From contig MU831832.1 in the NCBI GenBank assembly GCA_029204225.1, forward strand, positions 38,141 through 102,140: 64,000 nucleotides of DNA. The letters run 5' to 3'. The DNA is from Diphasiastrum complanatum. Its lineage: Eukaryota; Streptophyta; Lycopodiopsida; Lycopodiales; Lycopodiaceae. The first letter of the stretch is position 1. Each line of letters starts with the position of its first letter. Shown here piece by piece: positions 46,016 through 57,567 of the stretch. Under the pieces are notes generated by a model. It saw only the letters and a program-made list of their open reading frames with translations, searched no databases and was not told where the DNA came from. Position numbers and translations under genes: made by a program.

Positions 46016-46141
46016 GAATGCTTTTCTCTAAGTGACAAATTGAATCCATTTTTGGAGGTTGAATGCTTTTCAGTCTAAAGACAATCCATTTTTGGAGGTT
46101 GAATGCTTTTTTTGTCTAAAGACAATCCATTTTTGGAGATA
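46016..46141 (+). repeat. 40-bp tandem repeats in the 3' UTR
   Basis: AATCCATTTTTGGAG starts at 46043, 46083 and 46124, with GAATGCTTTT and GTCTAAAGAC between. A degenerate earlier unit begins at about 46016, directly after the stop codon of the 246-aa ORF. Confidence 0.9.
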
Positions 46142-47829
46142 AGGGGTGAAGACCAAGGAATAGGGCTGCCCACTTTTGATGAAGATTAGCTTGGATGGAA
46201 GCAGATTTAAAGATGTTATCTTGTGGACCTTTTATTGGGAACAATGAATATTCTATCAAGTCGAAAAGCACAAGGGTATCGCCAAACAAGATAAGCTGCA
46301 GCGTAGTTACAATGCATTCTCGAGACGTTGCATTCTTGGCTTAGTTAGAGAGTGGAGTGCATATTACTTTCCATTATTTTAAAATTATTGGTGGAATTTG
46401 TTTGAGGACATACACTTGAATATAGCAATTGAAAACTGGTGTATAATATTTCCTCAGGTGTGAAATGAGAGCATTAATACAAATGCCACTCATTTATATC
46501 TATTACATATAGAAGATGTCAAACTTGAATATTGAAATTTGACTTGCATAATCTAGCAATTAAGTGTGTGATTATGAGATTGAGCATCTTATTGGCGTCC
46601 ATGTACAATGCGTACACTTAAAAAAGCTTGCGATGTCTTGCATGAGGAAGCCAATACAATTGGATGTAGATGGAGCCCAAAATATGCTAGGAAACTCCTG
46701 CATTTTCAAATTCATGGGTCTACAACTTGTCAAACATTTTTCATGACAACATGCACCACAAATGGCTATGTCTACATCTTGAGTTGCTACTTGGATGTGC
46801 TCATTAATAAACTATATCCACTATGAGATGCGTCAACCATGCTAAGGAAAAGGGTGCTCATGCGAGAAGATGCTAAAATGTTGATGATGGCTCTTCTCCT
46901 TCATACGTCTTTCCACCTATCTGCTATGATGAAACACACATATGTAGCACAAGGAGCAATGACTCTGTGATTTAAATAGATTATACAAATAAAATACCGA
47001 CCTCTAAAGCATCACACATGTTGATATAGCTAGCTAAAAGTCGATGATAATTACAATAAGTTAAGTTGAGATTTGAAGTTTTTATATAGATAGCCTATTG
47101 ACAACATAGAATAGATCATTTGCGAGTATGAACCATAGATATTTCCAATGCTAGATGTCATGTGTTGTATCCACATGAATTATGATTGTTCGTACTCCTA
47201 TTTGTTGAGATTCAATAGAAATCAATGATTGTTGGATTTTCTCTTGCTTGTATTGTGCCATCAATATAGATGTTGTTGTATCTTCTTGTTTATTGAGCTT
47301 GCCAATTCATATCAACGATAATAAGATTCAATGGATGTCATGGATTTATTTTGGGGTATTCAATTTCTAGATCTATTCCTTGCCTTGGAATATAAATCAA
47401 GTTGCACTAATTTGTTTGAGAAATGACAAAGATTTTTAATTTCAATGACATATTGTCTTTTCTAGCTATTCTCTTAATCCGGTATTTTTTTAAAACATTT
47501 TCAAATCAAGAAACTAAATATAGGAAACTATTTAGATTATAAATCACATCACTCATCTTTTTTTCTCATGCATGCAACCTATGTAATGTTAAAAAAACAG
47601 ATAACAAAGATCCATTTATGCCCTTTGATCTTTGGCTAATACGAAGAGCACATCTAGCTTCATTAAGAATGTAGAAATCTTGCATCTACTACACATAGAG
47701 GATATAAACTCAATAAGAACTTGTCAAAAACACTTATGTAAGTTAATTTACTATTCCAATCCATACAACAATCATACTCACCTGTGGGAACTCATACACA
47801 TAAGAAAATTAGCATTCTATACATAAGAA
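46142..47829. other. intergenic, no gene recognised
   Basis: AT-rich, with no coding motif. The start is probably still 3' UTR. The short ORFs (about 60-70 codons) are unconvincing. Confidence 0.45.
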
Positions 47830-48200
47830 TTTACTATATCACCACATATATGCAAAAAATGGATGTAGAACCCAATGAGATATCTTCAATAAGAATGAAT
47901 GAGAGAAGAATGAGAGGGATAAATTCCTCCCACGCTTGTAGCCTATTTATAACAGCCTCTGGCCCTATTTGGATCATCTTGCCCAAGCTTATCCACTTAT
48001 GAAAGTTTCTAGACACTTCTCTAAAAAACTAGATAACTTGACTAGATTCAATGTACTTCTTCTAACCAATTAGATTAGGTCTAAATTCGACCTTATCAAC
48101 TTGCATAAGTTTCCAAAAATAGTAAATCCACTATTCTTAGGCCTTATTAACTTTATAAAGTTTATTTCAAAGATAAAAAATGCATATTGGTCGGGCTTAC
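47830..48200 (-). repeat. diverged LTR-like segment
   Basis: AGAGAGAAGAATGAGAGGGA, CCTATTTATAACAG-CTC, GGCCCTATTTGGATCAT, CTAGATTCAATGTAC and TTAGATTAGGTCTAAATT parallel the 9.6-kb LTR (AGAGAAGAGAGAAGATG, CCTTTTATAGCAGGTCC, CCCTATTTGGCCACTT, CTAGATTCAATGTACCC). Same orientation; probably the 3' LTR of the element at 48.3-49.7 kb. Confidence 0.65.
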
Positions 48201-48201
48201 A

Positions 48202-48330
48202 CAACCACACTTACACACCCACTTACGAAAGTGATCTGTTTTTTGCTCATATATAAAGGAGATCTACTAAAGTCTAAAATGATTATGGGATAAAACCATA
48301 TACGTACATGTTTGGACAAAGGCAACTATG
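48202..48330. repeat. dispersed repeat shared with 39945-40075
   Basis: Second copy of the repeat described at 39945-40075, between the LTR-like segment and the captured-segment homologue. Confidence 0.85.
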
Positions 48331-49735
48331 GTTTTATAATAGCTTTCATAACTAATATAGAGAGTAGTGTCCACATTGGATGCTTCACTATTTCTTACAT
48401 CAATTTTACTTATCAAGATGTAACTAGAGCATGAAGAACCAAATAGAATGTAAATGCAATGATTCCTCCATGCTTCCAACTTTGAACTCTCTGGAAACTA
48501 ACAACAAACAAACAATAAATGTGAGTAATCAACCAATGCTTGCATGTCTCCTCAATCTTTGTCCTTCCTTGATATGTCTCCACCATAAAAAGCCATGAAT
48601 GAGCCTCCATCTCCATCTTGCCATAAGATATCATCATCAATTGATGACTTGATCATGAATGAGTGATATAATGAGCCTCCCTTATCTTCATTTCCATCAA
48701 CAAAACCATCCAAGAATACTAGTACAAATCCAACATCAAAATGATGCAAAACAATGTAAGTGGTTTCACCATATCTTGACAAGTTGCACACATTCGCATG
48801 AAATTGCTCAAACTTTAGAACAAGTAAAGTAAACTTGAACAAAACTTCCTTGTTGCTCCCTTGACCTTGATTGAGTCTTCAAACACCTGCAAAAGTAGAT
48901 CCAAAGTATCTTTGCCATTTAACTTCCCTTCAATGCTCTTGACTAGCTCCAAATTGCCACCTTTCCTTTTGTGTTGTTGAAGCTCTTCAAGATCAATCTC
49001 TTCATCTTCCTCTTCAAAGTCATTGAACAAAATTTGTTTTCCAGATCCATTAGTTGCTTCCAATCCTTGAAAACCACCACCCATTTGCATATCATCATCT
49101 ACACAAGAAGATGAACCAAGACATGTGAGTAAAGCAAAGTTTGTGCTTTCAACTTGCTTACCCTTCTCATCGTATGGAAGCCTAGATGGCTTTTTCATTT
49201 GCTTTTAGGATATTCTTAGAATTTGAATTGGAGAGGCATCTCCACCATCACCATCCAAAGAACCATCTTCATCACCATAAAAAATGTTAGATTGATCAAC
49301 ATCAACAACATCAAGCTTATCCACATTCCCCTCTTCAAAGACGACATCCTTAGAAATGTGAACTTTCTTTGACTTAGGAATGTAAACCCTATATGCTTTT
49401 CTTACTTCACTATAGCCCACCAAGATTTCTTGCAAGTCCTCCATACTTGAAAATGCCTTTTGAATAGCAAAACTTTGAACAAGATTAGCATGATCATCCA
49501 ACAAGCCATTAAGAACTACTTGAACAAGTTCTATTTCCTTACTGCTTTGATCAATACATGCTAACTCACCATTGAATGCTTTAACCCTCAAAACAAAAGC
49601 ATGAGCACTTTCATCCTTCTTTTGCAAAATTTGAAAGATTTTCTTCCCAAGAATTAGAACCCTTGATGTAGACGTGGACTCATAAAACTTCTTTAGAGCT
49701 TCCCAAGGCTTCACTAGATGTAGTGCACTTACCAA
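48331..49735 (-). pseudogene. relative of the RT-less Copia element (gag piece plus captured segment)
   Basis: Right to left: 49735-49205 is a gag (KKFYESTSTSRVLILGKKIF, FVLRVKAFNGELACIDQS, LNGLLDDHANLVQSFAIQKA) that jumps at DLQEIL to integrase C-terminal VGYSEVRKAYRVYIPKSKKV. Then 49198-48815 has PSRLPYDEKGKQ followed by the captured segment (GSGKQILFNDFEEEDEEIDL, GGNLELVKSIEGKLNGKD, KVKGATRKFCSSLLYLF). Shifted frames to about 48270 continue it (FHANVCNLSRYGETTYI, DILWQDGDGGSFM, KIDVRNSEAS). Homologous over most of 10.9-11.9 kb. Frameshifts and an internal gap show it is dead. Confidence 0.85.
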
Positions 49736-49995
49736 CTTCCAACGTCTCTATGCCTCTTGTATATGTATTGACATACATGTACATTTCAATCTGATGAAGC
49801 TGATGAGATGATGATGATAATCGATTTATTTATTCATAGACAAACACAATATATGTTTTTACATCGATTAGTTTAAGACAGAGAATTAGAATAAGTTAGC
49901 AAAAGATCTTCGAATCATGATAGCTATTACAAAACTAAGATAGTTTTGAGCACACAGTTTTCTAACGCAATTGTCTTGTGTTGTCCACATATCAC
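49736..49995. other. short spacer, no gene
   Basis: ATGATGATGATAATCGATTT-like AT-rich DNA between two Copia remnants. Nothing recognised. Confidence 0.35.
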
Positions 49996-50268
49996 CTAAT
50001 TTGTATCTTTATACTTTCTCAATCGATTGAATTTTGTTGAGATGTATTCTCCACCATTGTCTGATCTCAAGGCTTTGATTTGTCTACCAGTCTCTTTACT
50101 AATAAGCTCAATTGCAAATATAAAATAGAAAGTAAACAAATCTATGAAATCACTACAAAAGGTGAAGCACTCCTTTATATCATGTCCTTTCTTCTTGCAA
50201 TACTTGTAGAAGGATTTGGCATGTTGATATTTTGACTTTTCTTGTTTTATTGGATGTGTATCTTCCAC
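49996..50268 (-). pseudogene. Copia gag zinc knuckle joined to integrase scrap
   Basis: One 90-codon frame: FYKYCKKKGHDIKEC (zinc knuckle, first Cys replaced by Tyr), then FSDFIDLFTFYF-type integrase residues and IKALRSDNGGEYISTKFN, the integrase second-Asp box. Protease and the first Asp region are deleted between. Abuts the Gypsy element at about 50270. Confidence 0.8.
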
Positions 50269-50499
50269 CTTTTCACATGGTGGAGCCCGAGGAACCGCGC
50301 ACTAAAAGGCTCACACTTTTGCTGTCAAGCCATGTTAGTTTACCACTCGGAGAACTACTGCGGATTGCACTACAAGCGAAAAGCCTTCCAGCTGAATGGG
50401 CCAAAGCGGATGAGAAGCCAGTAGTGCCTAAGCCCATATATTGTGCGGGCTATGATGAAACAAGTAACGTCCTCCACATCGGAGCAGCATGGGAAAGTG

Positions 50500-50880
50500 A
50501 GGAACACAACATCACTTTGTCAATCAAACACAAGAGATACGAGGACGAGGCGGCAGTGGTAGATGGAGGATCGGGTGTCAATCTGATCCACTACTTTGTA
50601 CGAAAAATGGGGTCTACAAGGATTGAAGCCAGCAAGATTCACCATCAAGCTAGCAGATCAATCCTGTGTGAAACCAAAAGTTGTAGTTGCTGATATTCCC
50701 GTAAAGATAGCAGGCATGCAGTTTCTGATTACTTTTGTGGCCATGGATATACCTGAATCTCCATCTGCATACCGTGTTTTATTGGGAAGGCCATGGTTGA
50801 GGACTGCGCAAGTAGTACACAACTGGAGTACATGAAAACTCACCTTCGAGAATAGAGAACAGGTTGTAAAGGTAGATCCA
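50500..50880 (+). pseudogene. Gypsy aspartic protease
   Basis: AAVVDGGSGVNLIHYF is the D-GS-VN protease active-site box. After a frame change come LKPARFTIKLADQSC, VVVADIPVKIAGMQF, FVAMDIP and AYRVLLGRPWLRTAQVVHNW. Stop at 50833. The same LGRPWL-A-V-HNW block is seen at 57.6-57.75 kb on the other strand. Confidence 0.88.
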
Positions 50881-51855
50881 ACCACATGGGCGGTGAAACC
50901 TATTGCACCCAAAGCTAATGACGGATCATCCACGACAGATCATACGATTGATCGCCCAAGGCCAGCCAAGGGAGGTCACTATCATTCAGAGACGGATGTC
51001 ATGAGATGGACAGATGCATTAGCAACTATTGACTTCCAGGCATGTCAATATGAATCAGATCCAGAACCGAGTACATCTTCATCCAAATGTTACACTATGG
51101 ACACGCCAATCACATTTGGGGTGAATATGATAAACGTAGCATGGTTGTCAGCGGAGCCGATTGAGAACCCAGTGGACAATGATCTAGTCCCTTGGCAACA
51201 TGCTCTAACTTATAATAAGGAGATTGAGCTGACTGATGAACAAGTCCTACACCACATGGACCCAGATCGTTACGGAACCAAGAAGGTACCAGCTCAACCA
51301 CCACAAAGGTCTGCTATGGCGAAAGTCTCAAGGATCGATCCACCCAAGGCACTTGCGAATAAGAAGAATCAGTTGAAGCAACGCTACAACTAGGTGATCC
51401 GATGGAGTGACCTGTCCGAAGAGGCAATAGCTACAGTAGACGTTGATATTCGCAACCATGAGGCGAATGTCACAGCAGTCCCGAAGAAAGACAACAAGGA
51501 TGAACCCACCGAAATGACAAAAAAGAACAAAAGGAAGGTGTTGGATTCCTTGAAGTCAGTCAAGTTGGACTCAGATATAGCGTCATCTTCTACACAGGTG
51601 ACAGAAAATAAAAAATGGCCAGTCGGGCCAAGATCAATATGCTCTAATACTTTCAAGAATTATACATTGGACGACGTGGTAATCATGATGCCGCAAGCCC
51701 AACGAGAACCTAATCAAAGTCAGGCACCAGCGGAACAAGTCTTAGAGGGACCTGCGCGTACACAACCGATGAATCTTGTAGAACCAGGAGAAGAAGGAAG
51801 GATAGTACATGTGGGAGAGCAGCTAACACCCACGCAGTTCAAGAGACTATGATCC

Positions 51856-52470
51856 TTGTTGGTGGAATATAAAGACTGTTTTGCTTGGAGCTATAGTGAT
51901 CTAAAGGGCATTCCGCCAACAGTAGTCCAACACACCATACCTTTGGTGGACGGAGCAGTCCCCAAGGTAAGCCGTTACTACCGCTGCAACCCGAATTATA
52001 CAAAACTGATCAAGCAAGAGTTGCAAAAGCTTATGGATGTAGATTTCATTTACGAAATCGAGCACACGGAATGGGTATCGCCGATAGTTATAGTACCCAA
52101 GAAGAATGGCAAAATGCGGATCTGTGTTAATCTGAAGGCGCTTAATGCAGTCACCAAAAAGGACCATTTCCCTTTACCATTTACGGAAAGTGTCCTCGAT
52201 AGAGTAGCTGGCGACGAAGCCTACAGTTTTTTGGACGGCTACAACCAAGTGAAAATAGCCCCCCGGGACCAGCACAAGACAGCATTCGCCATGGAATGGG
52301 GAACTTATGCCTATAAAGTGATGCCATTCGGACTTTGCAATGCCCCAAGCACTTTCCAGTGAGTCATGCAAGCGGCATTCAAAGATTAATCATTATTGAT
52401 CTACCATTACCGGGGACGATCCGTGAGGTCTACATTTTCATGGGTCATGCTAACTATTATAGGATCTTCA
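51856..52470 (+). pseudogene. Gypsy reverse transcriptase with catalytic-box deletion
   Basis: YKDCFAWSYSDLKGIPPTVV, IEHTEWVSPIVIVPKKNGKM, RICVNLKALNAVTKKDHFPL, YSFLDGYNQVKIAPRDQHKT, and VMPFGLCNAPSTFQ. Stop at 52360. Sequence then jumps after VMQAAFKD to LPLPGTIREVYIFMGHANYY, the end of the thumb. The YxDD active site and about 100 following residues are missing. Confidence 0.9.
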
Positions 52471-52499
52471 TTCTTGATTTTGCGGAATAACCAGACCAA

Positions 52500-53083
52500 T
52501 TTACAAGCTAACAACGGATCCACATTGGAATGAGGAAGCTCTAAAGGCTTTCCAGAAGATTAAGGATGCATTGGTCTCAACACCAATCTTACGACCACCC
52601 AATTGGTCCATTAAGTTCCACGTGCATACGGACGCATCAAAGTATGCAGTTGGAGCAGTCTTAACCCAGCCAGGTGAACACAACAAGGATTTTCCAATCC
52701 GATTTGCAAGCCGATAGCTCAGTGATACCGAAATGAATTATTCAACCACAGAGCGGGAAGCATTGGCAATGATCTATGCGGTTAATAAGTTTCGACACTA
52801 TTTAATGGCCACACATTTTGCTTTTTATACGGACCATCAACCCTTGCTATATCTCGTTAATAAAACTTGCAACACCGGGAGAATCACCAGATGGCTCCTT
52901 CTGTTGTTGGAATTTGATTTTCAAATAGTAGTTTACAAGGGAAACAACACTACATGGCAGATCATGTGCCACGAATCAAGGGAAACGAGATTGCAACCCA
53001 ACCCGACGATGAGCTGGCAGATGCTACCTTATTTTACGTGGACACAGTACCAGAATGGACTGCCGACATTGTTGAATATCTAA
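52500..53083 (+). pseudogene. Gypsy RNase H
   Basis: Frames give EEALKAFQKIKDALVSTPIL, KFHVHTDASKYAVGAVLTQP, then NYSTTEREALAMIYAVNKFR, HYLMATHFAFYTDHQPLLYL and FDFQIVVYKG. The Asp (TDAS), Glu (TERE) and Asp (TDHQ) motifs of RNase H are visible, with a stop after FASR. Confidence 0.88.
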
Positions 53084-53130
53084 TGTGGGGCCAACCAGAC
53101 AAATCACTACCAAAGACAGAACAGTGAAAA

Positions 53131-54305
53131 TTGGTCTTGAAGGCTAGACCTTATCAGCTGATTGCCGACCAGTTGTACCAAAGAGGTCCAAACGGAATTC
53201 TTCAGCGATGTATTCTTCCTCATGAGACCACCCAGATCATTTTGCTTTCACATGAAGGCACGGGTGGAGGTCATTTTGCATCTGACATTACAGTTCGCAA
53301 GATCCTGCAATCAGGATATTGGTGGGCAACGATTCATAAAGATACGGAGGAATACTTGAAAAAGTGCGATGTGTGCCAAAGGGCAAGGAGACCAACAAGA
53401 TTGAACTATGATCTACTGCACCCAGTCTTAGCCCAAGCACCGTTCGAAAAATGGGGATTGAATTATATTAGTCCAATTCACCCTGCAGTAAGGAGTTCCC
53501 AGGCACAATACATAATCGTAGCCATACACTACCTCACCAAATGGGTTGAAGCCAAGGCAGTAAGAGTAGCTGATGCTAGGACCACTGCCAAGTTCCTTTA
53601 TGAAAATATCATTGTGCACTTCGGATGCCCGATGGAACTAGTCAGTGATCACGGAAGCCATTTCATCAATGAGACCATCAAGGTCCTGTTGGAGGAATTC
53701 TTTATGATCCACAGAACTAGTACGCCTTATTATCCTCGTGGAAATGGGCAAGCAGAATCATCCAATAAGATTCTGTGTAGCGAGCTCACAAAAACAGTTG
53801 AAGCTAGCAGATCAGATTGGGAACACAAGTTGCATGCTGCACTGTGGGCATTCAGGACATCATATAAAGAGAGCACTGATCAAACACCCTTTCAATTGGT
53901 ATATGGTCAGGATGCTATGATGCCAGTAGAGTTTTTAGTTCCTTCATTAAGGATTGCCACCGCGCAACGTCTTAATGAGTCCAAATCTCTACAGCTACGT
54001 CTCAAAGCTTTGCATAAGCTCTGTGAAACACACTTACTAGTTGTGCATGCACTGGTAGCTGAAAAGGAAAGACGCAAAGCTTGGCATGATCGCAGATTAC
54101 AAAAGAAGGATTTTCGTTTAGGAGATCTGGTCCTGATGTATAAACCAAGGCGATCAAGGGGAAGTTGAAATTCACGAGTGAAGGTCCTTATAGGATCAAG
54201 GAAATTCTTAATCATGGGGCCATGAACTTAGAAAAGCTAGATGGGATGCCATTCGACACACCCATCAACGGTAGCCGGTTGCACAAGTACTGGCCACCAC
54301 AGTGA
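53131..54305 (+). pseudogene. Gypsy integrase, first catalytic Asp changed
   Basis: 345-codon frame to 54168. H2C2 finger at GGGHFASDITVRKIL...KKCDVCQRA. The core starts WGLNYISPI, where Gypsy has WGLD-IGP, so the first catalytic Asp is Asn. The second Asp (VSDHGSHF) and the Glu (NGQAESSNK) remain. HYLTKWVEAKAV, SDWEHKLHAALWAFRTSYK and TPFQLVYGQDAMMPVEF follow. A one-base shift near 54150 moves the last piece (EGPYRIKEILNHGA, GSRLHKYWP) to another frame, ending at 54305. Confidence 0.92.
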
Positions 54306-55409
54306 GACAGATCCAGATTGGGGATGGCATGTTACAAAAAGCAAATATGCTCATCCATCACCGCTAGATCTAAGGAGATCAAGCCAAATCAATCTAAATC
54401 CATCAGGATTCAGCCAGATCTGACAAGATCGGAGAAATCCATCAGCATCCAAGGAGGATCCAGATCCTGATAGGATAAAAAAAAGAAGTAGATCACCAGA
54501 TTGACTGATGGATCTACTACCAAGAATCCATCAAAACTTCCAGAGCACTACCAACAGTCAGATCAAGCTTGGATGAAGCTGATTACCAGTTTACAAAAGT
54601 TAAAAATCAGAAAATCTCGAGATCTCGTCAAAAAACACTCTAAAAGAGCACTTTTTCATGATTTTTTGAGATCCCCTGGGAGATAGCTCTTGAAAATTGG
54701 ACAGTCACCATATCTGACCTAGATGCATCCATGAAGATCTCTGCGAGAGTTTCTGATGGAAGAATCATCATTTTTTAGTATATGCGAGAGTTCCCAGAAG
54801 CAAAATTTTCAGAACCCTCGTAGAGCATCAAGATGATCTTACCAGCTCTCGCAAGGTGTCTAAATGGAATCAGAGCAGTGAAATTAGCCTGCCTACATGG
54901 TCTGATCTTGAAAATCCAATCATAGGAACAAGTTGTGCGAGAGATCACTTCCTGCAAGAGTTGAACCCTCGCAGATAGCCTGAACCCTTGCAGAACCTTC
55001 GCATAGCAGTCAAATCACCTTCTGAACTCTCGCAAACTTCCTTGAGGTTTTCAGAATTTTGTGAAGAAGGTGCCTGCCAAAATTTGGGTAGAACCGAACA
55101 AGGGAAATGGATTTCACCGAATACGCACTCTAAATTTCACTATATAAGGGCTGAATTCGAGTCATTTGTCACCTTGCTAGCGAAGCTCTGCCGAAATTTC
55201 CACTGAAAATACCAAGTTTTTTGTTTTCAACCAAACTTCCTACCAACTGTCATCTGCTCATATTAAACACCGATCTGCGCTCTGAACTACAATCATTGTC
55301 ATCCAACACTCATTATTCTCAGTTTTCTACTGTTTCCACATCTTTTTTCCATTTTCCACCGTTTTTTCTACTTTTCTGACTTTTTCAACCACTAACCATC
55401 ATTGCTAAC
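54306..55409. other. spacer downstream of the Gypsy pol
   Basis: No coding motif. CTCTCGCA/GCGAGAG/CCTCGCAG words recur from 54735 to 55035. Similar CCTTCGCC/TTTGCCGA words recur at 60280-60620, so both may be untranslated or LTR DNA of Gypsy elements. Confidence 0.45.
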
Positions 55410-55870
55410 ATGGCCTCCTCATCCTCTGAAGACTTTGGCGCCAAATAGGTGATCCAGCGTGACATCCCCGAGGCCACGCAGATTTGGCCTCTACCCTCTA
55501 ACACTTTGATCTAACCATGGCTGCAGACAGCCGGTCCACTCCTTGAAGCAGTGGGTTTTTTACCCGGTGCTCTTCCATTCTGAGATTAACATGGGCCTCG
55601 ACCTTCACGCTTACACCACCTGGGACAAGGACAAAGCTCCTTTCCACTTCCTATACCAAGGTACCACGTACAAGGTCAGGATTAACGCTGACTCGATGGT
55701 CACCGTTGGCATTATGTCCGGTGATCGTCAACCCATCTCCCATCGCCACGCCAAAGCTCTAATCAAACCATTTGTCACCCAAACCACACCATAAATCCCT
55801 ATCCAGACTAATAATGGTTACCTGATAGAAGCTATCACGGAACCCGTCATTCAGGCGGTTGCGCATCTGT
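55410..55870 (+). pseudogene. broken GC-rich ORF, possible extra ORF of a Gypsy element
   Basis: Starts MASSSSEDFGAK, stop, VIQRDIPEATQIWPLPSNTL, stop, LLEAVGFLPGALPF. It shifts at about 55543 into a frame reading INMGLDLHAYTTWDKDKAPF, HFLYQGTTYKVRINADSM and HAKALIKPFVTQTTP to 55794, then continues past a stop with EAITEPVIQAVAHLLNNF. Third codon positions are C/G-rich, unlike the AT-rich surroundings. Its place after a Tat/Athila-like pol is where such elements often carry an additional ORF. No family recognised. Confidence 0.5.

Positions 55871-57567
<1,697 letters not shown>

Larger units (their letters stand above)
50270..54305 (+). mobile_element. decayed Ty3/Gypsy pol (Tat/Athila-like)
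   Basis: Order is protease, RT, RNase H, integrase, the Gypsy order. FAWSYSDLKGIPP and the HTIPL-type RT start point to the Tat/Athila side of plant Gypsy. In-frame stops lie at 50833, 51391, 51850 and 52360. Frameshifts lie near 50610 and 54150. Part of the RT palm is deleted. No gag and no certain LTRs were found. Confidence 0.9.

Noticed and set aside
50270-54305. Endogenous pararetrovirus (caulimovirus) instead of Gypsy
   Set aside because: The pol carries a clear Gypsy-order integrase with an H2C2 finger, which pararetroviruses lack. No movement or coat motif seen.
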